Source of the DNA: Nocardia jejuensis NBRC 103114
GTDB lineage: Bacteria; Actinomycetota; Actinomycetes; Mycobacteriales; Mycobacteriaceae
NCBI RefSeq assembly: GCF_001613145.1
Contig: NZ_BDBU01000035.1
Span: 91,152 to 155,151 of the forward strand
Length of the DNA stretch: 64,000 bases
Direction of reading: 5' to 3'
In this document: in pieces, positions 8,738-16,375 of the stretch
Layout of the letters: every line of letters begins with the position of its first letter
How positions within the stretch are numbered: the first letter of the stretch is position 1
The notes under the pieces: model-generated
What the model was told of the DNA's origin: nothing
What the model saw: the letters and a program-made list of their open reading frames with translations, nothing else
Databases searched by the model: none
Translations under genes and position numbers: made by a program

Positions 8738-9654
8738 CAGAAGTAGCCCTCTCGCTTGCGATCTTCCATGCCGGATTCGGAGATTCGGTCGTCGGCGCGG
8801 GTGGCGCCGCGCTCGGTGAGCCGGGTGACGGCGGTTTCGGCGATCACCTCGGCGGGGGTGGCGGCGTCGCTCTCGACGCAGCCGGTGCAGTCCGCGTCGC
8901 CCAGGGTGCGGAATCGCACGCTGGTCTCGAAGGTCTTCTCGCCGGGCTGGTGGGTCAGGAACCTGTTGTCCGCCAGCAGCATTCCGTCGCGTTCGAGCAC
9001 GGTGCGGCGGTGCGCGTAGTACAGCGGCGGCAGTTCCACCTCGGCCTGGTCGATGTACTCCCAGATGTCGAGCTCGGTCCAATTGGACAGCGGGAACACC
9101 CGGATGTGCTCACCCTTGCGGTGCCGCCCGTTGTACAGGTTCCACACCTCCGGCCGCTGCGAGCGCGGATCCCACGCGCCGTACTGGTCGCGGAAGCTGA
9201 ACACCCGCTCCTTCGCTCGGGCCTTCTCCTCGTCGCGCCGCGCACCGCCGAACACCGCGTCGAAGCGGCCCTCGGTGATCGAGCGCAGCAATGTGGTGGT
9301 CTGCAACCGATTGCGGGTCTCGCCCGGGCGCTCGACGGCCCGGCCCGCGTCGATATCGTCCTGCACGCTGCCCACCAGCAGATTCGCCCCGAGCCGGGCG
9401 ACAGTGCGATCCCGGAACTCGATCACCTCGTCGAAATTGCGACCGGTGTCGATGTGCAGCAGCGAGAACGGCAGCGGCGCGGGCCAGAAGGCCCGCCGCG
9501 CCAGTTCCAGCATGACCGCCGAATCCTTGCCACCTGAGAAGAGCAGCACCGGCCGCTCGAAGGTGGCGGCAACCTCTCGAATGATGTGCACCGACTCCGC
9601 CTCCAAGGCGGAAAGGTGCGACAACTCGTATCCCGTGCGCATCTCTTCACTCAC
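8737..9654 (-). CDS. cysD: Sulfate adenylyltransferase subunit 2
   Basis: 305 residues from a GTG at 9654 (an ATG at 9642 is the alternative). The PP-loop LLFSGGKDSAVML is characteristic of ATP-pyrophosphatases; also seen are LLHIDTGRNFDEVIEFRD, FGGARRDEEKARAKER and the C-terminal DCTGCVES. With CysN it makes adenosine 5'-phosphosulfate from sulfate and ATP. It is the first gene of a five-gene operon (cysD, cysNC, DUF1214, SDR, sulfotransferase) and is divergent from an IclR-type regulator with ~200 bp between them. The open frame extends to 9828, through the palindromic promoter region, so the longer version is not credible. Confidence 0.93.
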   Translation of the reverse strand: MSEEMRTGYELSHLSALEAESVHIIREVAATFERPVLLFSGGKDSAVMLELARRAFWPAPLPFSLLHIDTGRNFDEVIEFRDRTVARLGANLLVGSVQDDIDAGRAVERPGETRNRLQTTTLLRSITEGRFDAVFGGARRDEEKARAKERVFSFRDQYGAWDPRSQRPEVWNLYNGRHRKGEHIRVFPLSNWTELDIWEYIDQAEVELPPLYYAHRRTVLERDGMLLADNRFLTHQPGEKTFETSVRFRTLGDADCTGCVESDAATPAEVIAETAVTRLTERGATRADDRISESGMEDRKREGYF

Positions 9655-9707
9655 TCGCCGCGTCTGTCGGCCCCGCTGCCTCGGAATTCGTTCCCGAGAG
9701 TTGCGAT

Positions 9708-9721
9708 GTCGAATATTCGAC
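9708..9721. promoter_or_regulatory. Perfect palindrome in the cysD/IclR divergent promoter region
   Basis: GTCGAATATTCGAC is a perfect 14-bp palindrome, 54 bp upstream of cysD and ~140 bp before the IclR-type gene. A related TTGTTCGATAA follows at 9726-9736. IclR proteins bind palindromes of about this size, so it is a candidate operator for the neighbouring regulator; this is inference. Confidence 0.5.
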
Positions 9722-9859
9722 GCTATTGTTCGATAATGTGACACCGACGATAGGGCCGCCGGTGGGCGCCGGTCAATACCCTCCGGCGGATTGCTGTGCA
9801 TCCTGCACATCCGAGCCCGCCGAGACATTCCGTCCAGACCGTCGAAACGAGGACTTCAG

Positions 9860-10828
9860 GTGCCTGAAACCGCTGCTCGCTCAGCAGAATCGGCCGATCC
9901 GGCAGCTGCCGGAGCCGCCACGGCCGCACCTGACTCACCGGCGTCCGATGTCTCGTCCCCCGCCGCCTCGACTCGTCCCGCCGAGGGTCCGAATTCCCCG
10001 CCGACCCATCGCGTGGTCCAGGCGATCGAGTTGCTCTCGCGGCACGCCGATGAACGGCTGTCGCTGGCGCGAATCGTGCGCGCCACCGGTATGTCCCGCG
10101 CCACCGCGCACGCGGTGCTGACTCAGCTCACCGCCGACGGCTGGACCATTCGCGACGCCGACGGGAACTACGCGCTGGGACGGGGACTGATCACGGTGGC
10201 CCGCCGCACCGAAGCGGCCTTCCCGCTGCGCCGCCTGGCCATGGACCCGATGCACACCCTGGCCACCGATCACCATGTTCCGGTCTTCCTCGCCGAACGG
10301 GAGCAGACCTCCATCGTCATCACCGAGGTGATCGGTTCGCCCTCGGTACCGTGGATCCGCTCGGGCCGCCATCTGCCGCTCGCGCCGCCGGTCTGCCGCG
10401 AATTCATCGCCTGGGCACCGGAATCCGAGCGTGATGCCTGGCTCGGCATCGCCGACCCAGCCCACCGCGACCGCCTGCGCGCGGTCCTGGACGCGGTACG
10501 GGAGCGCGGCTACGCGGTGGAACGCCTGGCCGATGATTCCGGGCCGATGATGGAAGCCCTGGCCGCGCTGCGCCATTCACCGGTGACCGATCCGCTGCGG
10601 CATCGGCTCAGCGCCATGATCGCGGACCTGATCACCATCGACTACCTGCCCGACGAGCTCACCGATCACAATGCCGTCGTCTCGGTCTCGGCCCCGATCT
10701 TCGCCCCCGACGGCACGGTCATCGCCTCGATCGTCGCCTGCCCGGACACCAATCTGCGGGCGGAACAGCTGGAGAACTTGGCGGCGGCGACCATCGCCGC
10801 GGCCGAGCGCGTCGCGCACACCCGCTGA
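9860..10828 (+). CDS. IclR-family transcriptional regulator
   Basis: 322 residues from the GTG at 9860, chosen because GAGGA lies six bases upstream; the frame is open to an ATG at 9791 but lacks such a site. After a ~45-residue Ala/Ser/Pro-rich leader comes a winged helix (RVVQAIELLSRHADERLSLARIV, RATGMSRATAHAVLTQL, YALGRGL), then an effector domain with PLRRLAMDPMHTLA, VFLAEREQTSIVITEV and a C-terminal VSVSAPIFAPDGTVIASIV that matches the IclR sensor fold. It is divergent from cysD and may control sulfate activation and the sulfation operon. The effector is unknown. Confidence 0.8.
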   Translation: MPETAARSAESADPAAAGAATAAPDSPASDVSSPAASTRPAEGPNSPPTHRVVQAIELLSRHADERLSLARIVRATGMSRATAHAVLTQLTADGWTIRDADGNYALGRGLITVARRTEAAFPLRRLAMDPMHTLATDHHVPVFLAEREQTSIVITEVIGSPSVPWIRSGRHLPLAPPVCREFIAWAPESERDAWLGIADPAHRDRLRAVLDAVRERGYAVERLADDSGPMMEALAALRHSPVTDPLRHRLSAMIADLITIDYLPDELTDHNAVVSVSAPIFAPDGTVIASIVACPDTNLRAEQLENLAAATIAAAERVAHTR

Positions 10829-10860
10829 GTCCCGGCGACGCATCAGGCAGGATCGCGGGT

Positions 10861-11403
10861 ATGGAAACCGTCTCTTCGCGCCCGATCTACGAGAACCAGT
10901 GGATTTCCGTCCGAGAGGACGTCGTGCGCCGCTCCGACGGCACCGAAGCCCTCTACGCGGTCGTCGACAAGTCCGACTTCGCCATCATCATCCCGCGCGA
11001 CGGCGACCGTTTCCATCTGGTCCAGCAGTTCAGATACCCACTGCGGCAGCGTAGTTGGGAGTTCCCCGGAGGTTCCATCCCCGGCGCGCGGACCTTCGAC
11101 CCGATCGCCGCCGCCACCCAGGAACTGCGTGAGGAGACCGGCCTCCGCGCCGAGCACCTCACCTACCTCGGCAAGATCGCCCCCGGCCCCGCCACCACCA
11201 GTCACTTCGGCCACGTCGTACTCGCCACCGGTCTGACCGAGGGCCCGCACGAACGCGAACCCTCGGAACAGGACATGGAAGCGGCCTGGTTCTCCCGAGC
11301 CGAGTTCGAGGCCATGATCGAGCAGGGCCGAATCATCGACGGCCAGACCGTCGCCGCCTACACCCTGCTGTGCCTGCACGAACGCGCGAACCCGCCCCGC
11401 TGA
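10861..11403 (+). CDS. Nudix hydrolase, ADP-ribose pyrophosphatase-like
   Basis: 180 residues, 32 bases downstream of the IclR-type gene. The Nudix box is recognisable as PGGSIPGA...AAATQELREETGL; the metal-binding EExG core is intact, but the usual first Glu is absent and the Arg of RE is Gln. The upstream strand VQQFRYPLRQRSWEFPGG resembles ADP-ribose/nucleotide-sugar pyrophosphatases of the NudF type (RYP..., E.PAG). Substrate is inferred from that resemblance only. Confidence 0.78.
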   Translation: METVSSRPIYENQWISVREDVVRRSDGTEALYAVVDKSDFAIIIPRDGDRFHLVQQFRYPLRQRSWEFPGGSIPGARTFDPIAAATQELREETGLRAEHLTYLGKIAPGPATTSHFGHVVLATGLTEGPHEREPSEQDMEAAWFSRAEFEAMIEQGRIIDGQTVAAYTLLCLHERANPPR

Positions 11404-11411
11404 CGCCCGAG

Positions 11412-12164
11412 TTACCAGTCCAGACGGCCGTAGGTCTGCGTGTCGTTACCCCAGAGGAATCCCCACAGCTGACCGGTGGGCCCGTCGGCCGGCAGGGTGG
11501 CCAGGTGGACCGACGGCTCCGCGCCCTGCTCGGCGGTGCGAAAGCCGTTGTTGCCGTTGAGGTCCGTCGCGCAATAGCCGGGGTTGGCGGCATTGACCTT
11601 GATGGGGGTGTCCCAGAGTTCCTTGGCGTACATGACGGTGACCATGTTCAACGCGGTCTTGCTGGACGGGTACGGCACCGAGGTCATCGGCCACATGGGA
11701 CCCTCCCGGTCCGTCATCCCGGCGAGCGATCCGACCTCGCTCGATACGTTCACGATGCGAGCGGACTCGGCGCGGCGCAGCAGCGGAAGCAGGGCATTGG
11801 TCACCGCGACGACACCGAAGACATTGGTCTCGTAGGTCTTTCGCAAGGTGTCGAGGGCGGTCGAGGAAGGTTTGCCGTCCCCGTCGAAGCCACCGGTGAT
11901 ACCCGCGTTGTTGATCAGGATGTCCAGGCGGCCGAACTCGGAGTCGATGCGCGCGGCCGCGGCGGCGATCGAGTTCTCGTCCGTGACATCGAGCTGGACG
12001 AAATGCGCGTCCGCGCCCTCTGCCTTCACCTTGTCGGCGGCGGCCTGCCCCAGTGCCTCGTCACGGGCTCCGAGCAGGACGGTCATGCCCCGAGCGGCGA
12101 GCTGACGGGCGGTTTCGAATCCGATGCCCTTGTTGGCCCCGGTGATGAGCGCTGTCGTAGTCAT
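11412..12164 (-). CDS. SDR-family oxidoreductase
   Basis: 250 residues from the ATG at 12164. It has the Rossmann motif TGANKGIGFE at residues 8-17, LINNAG, a catalytic Ser in NVSSEVGSLAG and the YPSSK active-site pair. The ANKGIG variant and the VTNALLPLLRR segment are typical of carbonyl-reductase-like SDRs that use NADPH. It is divergent from an XRE-type regulator starting 85 bp away, a common arrangement for a dehydrogenase controlled by its neighbour. The 3' ends of this gene and the Nudix gene are 8 bases apart and convergent. Confidence 0.85.
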   Translation of the reverse strand: MTTTALITGANKGIGFETARQLAARGMTVLLGARDEALGQAAADKVKAEGADAHFVQLDVTDENSIAAAAARIDSEFGRLDILINNAGITGGFDGDGKPSSTALDTLRKTYETNVFGVVAVTNALLPLLRRAESARIVNVSSEVGSLAGMTDREGPMWPMTSVPYPSSKTALNMVTVMYAKELWDTPIKVNAANPGYCATDLNGNNGFRTAEQGAEPSVHLATLPADGPTGQLWGFLWGNDTQTYGRLDW

Positions 12165-12249
12165 GCCACCAGCGTGGTCCGGAACCCCTCGGACAGGGAG
12201 GACCAACTTGTACCACCCACGCGCGGCACGAGCGGAGCACACTTGTCTC

Positions 12250-13140
12250 ATGGCCGACAGAACCGAACTCGCGGATTTCCTGCGCACCCGGCGCAATCGG
12301 CTCACGCCCCGGGACGTCGGCCTGCCGGACGGAATCAACAGGCGCGCAACGGGTTTGCGCCGCCAGGAGGTCGCCCAGCTGGCCGGGATCTCCGTGGACT
12401 ACTACATCCGCATGGAGCAGGCGCGCGGCGCGAAGCCCTCCCGGCAGGTGCTCCTGGCGCTGGCCCGAGCGCTGATGCTCACCACGGACGAACGCGACTA
12501 CCTGTTCCGGCTGGGCGGCGAGAACCCGCCGAGTACCGCCGGGCCGGTTCGCGCTCTCCCGCAGTCGGTTCGAGTGATCCTGGACAGTCTGCGCACGCCC
12601 GCGTACGTGGTGGACGCGAGCTACGAGGTGCTGGCCTGGAACCGGGCGGCGGTCCCGTTCATCGGGGATCTCGACTCCATCCCCGGCGCGGAACGCAATA
12701 TGGTCCGCTGGATGTTCGCGCTGGCGGCCGATCATCCGCAGTGGTCACAGCCCGCGACGGTGTGCTTCGCCGCCTCCACCGTGGCAGACCTGCGCGCCGC
12801 CTACGCCCGGTACCCCGGTAACCCGGATCTGACCGCCCTGATCACCGAACTACTCGGCGTCTCCCCGCGTTTCGCCGCGATGTGGGCCGCACACGACGTC
12901 GAGGTGCGCCGTGCGCACTGGAAGCGGATCGAGCATCCCGATCTCGGCCTGCTCGAGTTCGAGTGCCAGGTCATGCACATCGCCGACACCGATCAGCGGA
13001 TGATCGTCTACTGCGCGACCCCGGGATCACGCACCGAGGCCGTGTTCTACGCGCTGGCCGACGCTCTCACCGGGCCGGACTCGAACTCAGGTACCGCTGG
13101 ACTGTGGGCCCCACCTCCGCGACCAGTTGATCGAGCGTGA
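12250..13140 (+). CDS. XRE-family regulator with MmyB-like ligand domain
   Basis: 296 residues from the ATG at 12250. The N-terminal helix-turn-helix has the hallmark LRRQEVAQLAGISVDYYIRMEQ, with RPSRQVLLALARALML-type follow-on and the conserved DYLFRLGG. The C-terminal domain (TPAYVVDASYEVLAWNRAA onward, ending with HPDLGLLEFECQVM) is the MmyB-like ligand-binding fold, PAS-like, common in actinobacteria and often paired with a divergent SDR, as here. Its last 74 bases overlap the end of the convergent TetR gene. Confidence 0.88.
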   Translation: MADRTELADFLRTRRNRLTPRDVGLPDGINRRATGLRRQEVAQLAGISVDYYIRMEQARGAKPSRQVLLALARALMLTTDERDYLFRLGGENPPSTAGPVRALPQSVRVILDSLRTPAYVVDASYEVLAWNRAAVPFIGDLDSIPGAERNMVRWMFALAADHPQWSQPATVCFAASTVADLRAAYARYPGNPDLTALITELLGVSPRFAAMWAAHDVEVRRAHWKRIEHPDLGLLEFECQVMHIADTDQRMIVYCATPGSRTEAVFYALADALTGPDSNSGTAGLWAPPPRPVDRA

Positions 13141-13681
13141 GCGCGACCACCGGAGGAATCCGAAGCACATAGCGGCACAACGCTATTCCGAGCATCTGGG
13201 TGACGATGAGACCCGCGCGGCGGGGAGCGTCGGCGGGGTCGCCGACGCTCAGCACGGCGGGCATCACCTGGTGCGCGAAGATCTCGCGGACGCGATCGGT
13301 GACGGCGTCGTCGGTGACCGAGGAGCGCAGCAGGATCAGCAGAATCTCACTGCTCGGCGGCTCCTCCCACAGCTGCACGAAGCGATGCACCATACGCTCG
13401 CCGAGCGAATCGGGTTCGCCCGCAACGATATCCGCGAGTCCGAGCTGGACGTCCACCGCGGCGGCGAACAATCCGTCCTTGCTGCCGTAGTAACGCATGA
13501 CCATGGAGGGATCGATTCCGGCATCGGCGGCGATCGCGCGGATGGTCGCCTTGCGGAAACCGTCCTCGGCGAACCGGCGGCGGGCGGCATCGAGAATCGC
13601 GGCGCGGGTGGCGTCGGAGCGGCGCGCGGGCGCCTGTTCGAGGTCCGCGTCGCCGGCGGGGTTCGTCCCAGCTGAAGTCAT
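13067..13681 (-). CDS. TetR-family repressor of the adjacent monooxygenase
   Basis: 204 residues. The N-terminal helix-turn-helix is clear: ATRAAILDAARRRFAEDGF, then ATIRAIAADAGIDPSMVMRYYGSKDGLF. The C-terminal domain resembles the TetR_C_17-like group. It is divergent from the flavin monooxygenase at 13787, with 105 bp between start codons packed with palindromes. The first operator abuts its own start codon and leaves no Shine-Dalgarno sequence, so the mRNA may be leaderless. Autoregulation plus control of the monooxygenase is inferred. Its 3' end overlaps the XRE-type gene by 74 bp in convergent orientation, which is unusual. Confidence 0.85.
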   Translation of the reverse strand: MTSAGTNPAGDADLEQAPARRSDATRAAILDAARRRFAEDGFRKATIRAIAADAGIDPSMVMRYYGSKDGLFAAAVDVQLGLADIVAGEPDSLGERMVHRFVQLWEEPPSSEILLILLRSSVTDDAVTDRVREIFAHQVMPAVLSVGDPADAPRRAGLIVTQMLGIALCRYVLRIPPVVALTLDQLVAEVGPTVQRYLSSSPAR

Positions 13682-13711
13682 GCCAACAACTGTAGGCCAA
13701 CAAGTGTTGAC
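13682..13711. promoter_or_regulatory. TetR operator pair 1: two overlapping 16-bp palindromes
   Basis: GCCAACA-AC-TGTAGGC at 13682-13697 and GCCAACA-AG-TGTTGAC at 13696-13711 share two bases and are offset by 14 bp. Each is a 7-bp inverted repeat with a 2-bp centre and one mismatch. The pair abuts the TetR start codon and covers the -35 hexamer of the promoter for the monooxygenase. Confidence 0.75.
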
Positions 13712-13735
13712 ACGTCGTCACCGGGGTTCTACCTT
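13707..13735 (+). promoter_or_regulatory. Sigma-70-type promoter of the monooxygenase gene
   Basis: TTGACA at 13707-13712, a 17-bp spacer and TACCTT at 13730-13735 give a near-consensus housekeeping promoter. The -35 lies inside operator pair 1 and the expected transcription start just upstream of or inside operator pair 2, so repressor binding would block it from both sides. Confidence 0.6.
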
Positions 13736-13738
13736 TGA

Positions 13739-13768
13739 GTCAACAGCCGTTGGCCAACACTTGTTGGC
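13739..13768. promoter_or_regulatory. TetR operator pair 2: two overlapping 16-bp palindromes
   Basis: GTCAACA-GC-CGTTGGC at 13739-13754 and the perfect GCCAACA-CT-TGTTGGC at 13753-13768, again offset by 14 bp. The 30-bp pair is an inverted copy of pair 1 with 25 of 30 positions identical. Confidence 0.75.
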
Positions 13769-13786
13769 AAAGCCTCAGGAGTCATC

Positions 13787-14959
13787 ATGAGCACCGTTCC
13801 CGCCACCGCGTCGGTCGTCATCGTCGGCGCGGGCCCCGCCGGCCTCACCGCGGGAATCGCCCTCACCGACGCCGGGGCGGACGTGGTCCTGCTCGATCGC
13901 CTGGCCGAGGGCGCGAACACCTCCCGCGCCGCCGTCGTGCACGCCCGGACCCTCGAGGTGCTCGAGGAACTGGGCGTCTCGGCCGAGATGCGTGAGCACG
14001 GCATCGTGGTTCCCCACTTCGTGCTCTGGGACGGCGACAAGGCCATCGCCCGCGCCTCGTTCGAGCACCTCCCCACCGCGTACCCGTACACGCTGATGAT
14101 CGGCCAGGAAACCACCGAGGCGATCCTGCTGGCCCGGCTCGAGAAGGCCGGCGGCCGGGTGCTGCGCCCCTACGAGGTCACCGAGATCACCGGGAACGAC
14201 ACCGGCGTCACCGTCGGATACACCGATGCCGAGGGCAACCCCGGCTCGATCCGCGCCGACTACGTGATCGGCGCGGACGGCATGCACAGCAGGGTCCGCG
14301 AATCCGCGGGAATCGGTTTCACCGGTGCGGCCTACCCCGAATCCTTCGTTCTGGCCGATGTGCACATGGCGTGGCCGGACCCGCGCACCCAGGTCTCGCT
14401 GCACCTGTCCCCCGAGGGCGTCACCGTGGTGGCCCCGCTCCCCGACGAGCAGGGCACCCGCTACCGAGTGGTCGCCACCGTCGACGAGGCGCCCGCCGAA
14501 CCGACGCTCGCCGACATCCAGGGCATCCTGGACGCGCGCCGCCCGAACGCGGGCGTCGAAGTCCGGGAAGTGCTGTGGAGCAGCCGTTTCCGCGTGCACC
14601 ACCGCCTCGCCGACCACTACCGCGCCGGTCGCGTCTTCCTGGCGGGCGACGCCGCCCACGTGCACAGCCCCGCCGGCGGTCAGGGCATGAACACCGGCAT
14701 CCAGGACGCGGCCCTGCTGGGTTCGCTGCTGGGCCGGGTCCTCGCCGGTTCGCCCGCCTCGCTCCTGGACTCCTACGAATCCACCCGCAGGCCCATCGCG
14801 CTGGGCGTGGTCACCTTCACCGACCGCATCACCCGCATGGCGACCCTGCGCTCGCGCCCGGCCCGGGCCGCCCGAAACCTGTTCCTGGGCACCGTCACCC
14901 GCATCCCCGCCGTGCGCCAGGCCCTGGCTTACCGCCTCTCGGAGCTGGCGGCGCGCTGA
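13787..14959 (+). CDS. FAD-dependent aromatic monooxygenase (PHBH class)
   Basis: 390 residues, with AGGAG seven bases before the ATG. FAD motifs in order: VVIVGAGPAGLTAG (dinucleotide fold), the DG motif YVIGADGMHSRVR and the GD motif VFLAGDAAHVHSPAGGQG with NTGIQDA. It therefore hydroxylates or epoxidises an aromatic or polyketide-like substrate with NAD(P)H and oxygen; the substrate is not predictable. It lacks the C-terminal thioredoxin-like domain seen in rifampicin-type enzymes. Expression is probably induced by a small molecule that releases the divergent TetR regulator, the typical set-up for detoxification or antibiotic modification. Confidence 0.88.
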   Translation: MSTVPATASVVIVGAGPAGLTAGIALTDAGADVVLLDRLAEGANTSRAAVVHARTLEVLEELGVSAEMREHGIVVPHFVLWDGDKAIARASFEHLPTAYPYTLMIGQETTEAILLARLEKAGGRVLRPYEVTEITGNDTGVTVGYTDAEGNPGSIRADYVIGADGMHSRVRESAGIGFTGAAYPESFVLADVHMAWPDPRTQVSLHLSPEGVTVVAPLPDEQGTRYRVVATVDEAPAEPTLADIQGILDARRPNAGVEVREVLWSSRFRVHHRLADHYRAGRVFLAGDAAHVHSPAGGQGMNTGIQDAALLGSLLGRVLAGSPASLLDSYESTRRPIALGVVTFTDRITRMATLRSRPARAARNLFLGTVTRIPAVRQALAYRLSELAAR

Positions 14960-14977
14960 AACACCCGGCACTCGCTC

Positions 14978-15604
14978 TCAGCGCGTACTCGGCACCAAGG
15001 AATCGCGTGCGTCCATCAGCGCGAAGCCCAGCAGGTTCTCGCCCCGCCACTGTGCGGGATCGGCGGCAGCGGGGTCGTCCGCACCCAGTCCGATCCCCCA
15101 GATCTGGTCGCGGGGAGCGGCTTCCACCAGCACCTTGCCCTCGGTCGCCAGCAGGAAGTCCCGAAGCTGTTCGTGCTGACCGAATTTGGCGATACTGCCG
15201 CGCAGGACGATGTCGTAGCGGTGCGCCTCCCACGCTTCGCTGTCGAACCCCCGCACCGCGCGGCCCAGACGTTTGGCGTCCGCCGGAGTCGCGCTGGCCA
15301 GCACCCGTGCGCGCATCTCCTCGTCCCCGAAAAGCCTGGCCTTCTCCCCCATCATGAAATGCTCTGCGCTGCCGTAACTCTGTCCGTCGACCGTGAATTC
15401 CACCGGCCACCACTGACTGAGCACCCACTTCCCGACAGTGTGTCCCGGGGCCGCCGTGTGCCCCCAGAAGAAGAGGAATTCCGGTGTATCCCCCGCCGCG
15501 ATGTCCGCTGTCAACTGCGCTCTGTCCACCTCGCCGACCCTAGTCGACCGAGATGACGCCGTCGTTTCGTCGATCAGCCGCACCCACCTACGTGTGCACG
15601 GCAA
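14978..15604 (-). CDS. NADAR-family protein (YbiA-like N-glycosidase)
   Basis: About 208 residues from an ATG at 15604 preceded by GAGG; a GTG at 15583 is an alternative. The core contains FFWGHTAAPG, KWVLSQWWPVEFTVDG, YGSAEHFMMGEKARLFGD, DIVLRGSIAKFGQ and the closing DQIWGIGLGADDPAAADPAQWRGENLLGFALM, all typical of NADAR. Known members cleave N-glycosidic bonds of riboflavin-pathway intermediates (YbiA) or remove ADP-ribose from guanine in DarT-NADAR systems. No DarT is next to it, so a housekeeping damage-control role is more likely. It overlaps the end of the upstream minus-strand gene by 17 bases if the ATG is used. Confidence 0.85.
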   Translation of the reverse strand: MPCTRRWVRLIDETTASSRSTRVGEVDRAQLTADIAAGDTPEFLFFWGHTAAPGHTVGKWVLSQWWPVEFTVDGQSYGSAEHFMMGEKARLFGDEEMRARVLASATPADAKRLGRAVRGFDSEAWEAHRYDIVLRGSIAKFGQHEQLRDFLLATEGKVLVEAAPRDQIWGIGLGADDPAAADPAQWRGENLLGFALMDARDSLVPSTR

Positions 15605-16214
15605 GCCGCGCCTCGGCGCGAGTCAGCGCCTCCCACGCCGGATGGCCCGGCTGCACGTGGAACGGCGTCAGCTCACCACGCTCGTCCACCGTGTACGGCA
15701 CCGGTGACAACGATTGCGCCGCCTCGTCGTACTGGCGATCGGCCAGTTCCAGCACCTGGATCAGGGTCTCGTCGGTGACGCCCAGGACGATGAACATCCC
15801 GAGCTGCCCGGGTAGGAAAACCAAAGGGCGCGTTCCGGTTCGAGCGGACACCCCCGCCAGCCACCCGCCGATCAAGGGCAGCGATCCCACATAGCTCTCA
15901 CCGTTGGCATCGGAGAACTCCATCACCCCGGTGCCGTTCGGCGGTTCGAACGCGGTGAGAGTGCTCATGGCCAACTCGGCCATGTTCATTCGCGCGGTCT
16001 CGTAGACCGTGTCCGCGTCCACGCCCCAGTCCTGGATTCCCCGCTCGGTGACGAACCGCACCGCTCCGGCCCGGTCGATCACCACCCGCTCCACCAGATA
16101 CGGCAGCGCCGCCCGCGACACCGGGGCATCGTCGGGCGCGCCCTCCGTACGCTGATCCGCCTCGCGGCGCAGTACCGGTCGCAACAGCGGCGCGATCTGC
16201 TCCCAGTCCGACAC
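15588..16214 (-). CDS. Conserved hypothetical protein, DUF1444-like
   Basis: About 208 residues from a GTG at 16214, chosen for the GGGAGGGGA just upstream; the frame is open to 16268. The protein is soluble. Segments such as YLVERVVIDRAGAVRFVTERGIQDWGVDADTVYETARMNMAEL and a later PLVFLPGQLGMFIVLGV resemble the layout of DUF1444/YtpQ proteins (a strand pair, a helix of LA..N, then a catalytic-looking sheet), but this is a weak visual match. No catalytic motif was recognised. It appears co-transcribed with the NADAR gene. Confidence 0.6.
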   Translation of the reverse strand: MSDWEQIAPLLRPVLRREADQRTEGAPDDAPVSRAALPYLVERVVIDRAGAVRFVTERGIQDWGVDADTVYETARMNMAELAMSTLTAFEPPNGTGVMEFSDANGESYVGSLPLIGGWLAGVSARTGTRPLVFLPGQLGMFIVLGVTDETLIQVLELADRQYDEAAQSLSPVPYTVDERGELTPFHVQPGHPAWEALTRAEARLAVHT

Positions 16215-16375
16215 CGAATCCCCTCCCGAGATGCTCATATCGCGGACTATACGCACGTCTGCCGACACTCCCCGGCTACCTCGAATTCATCGACACGCCA
16301 GGTCATAGCCGAAAATTCGCTGGCCCGTCCGGCACAGTTCAACCGGGGTTGGGGCGGCTGATGAAAGGTCGGCGC

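Noticed and set aside
13735..14959. Second start for the monooxygenase upstream of 13787
   Set aside because: Any earlier start would lie inside the operator array; the ATG at 13787 has AGGAG and gives the standard N-terminal Rossmann strand.
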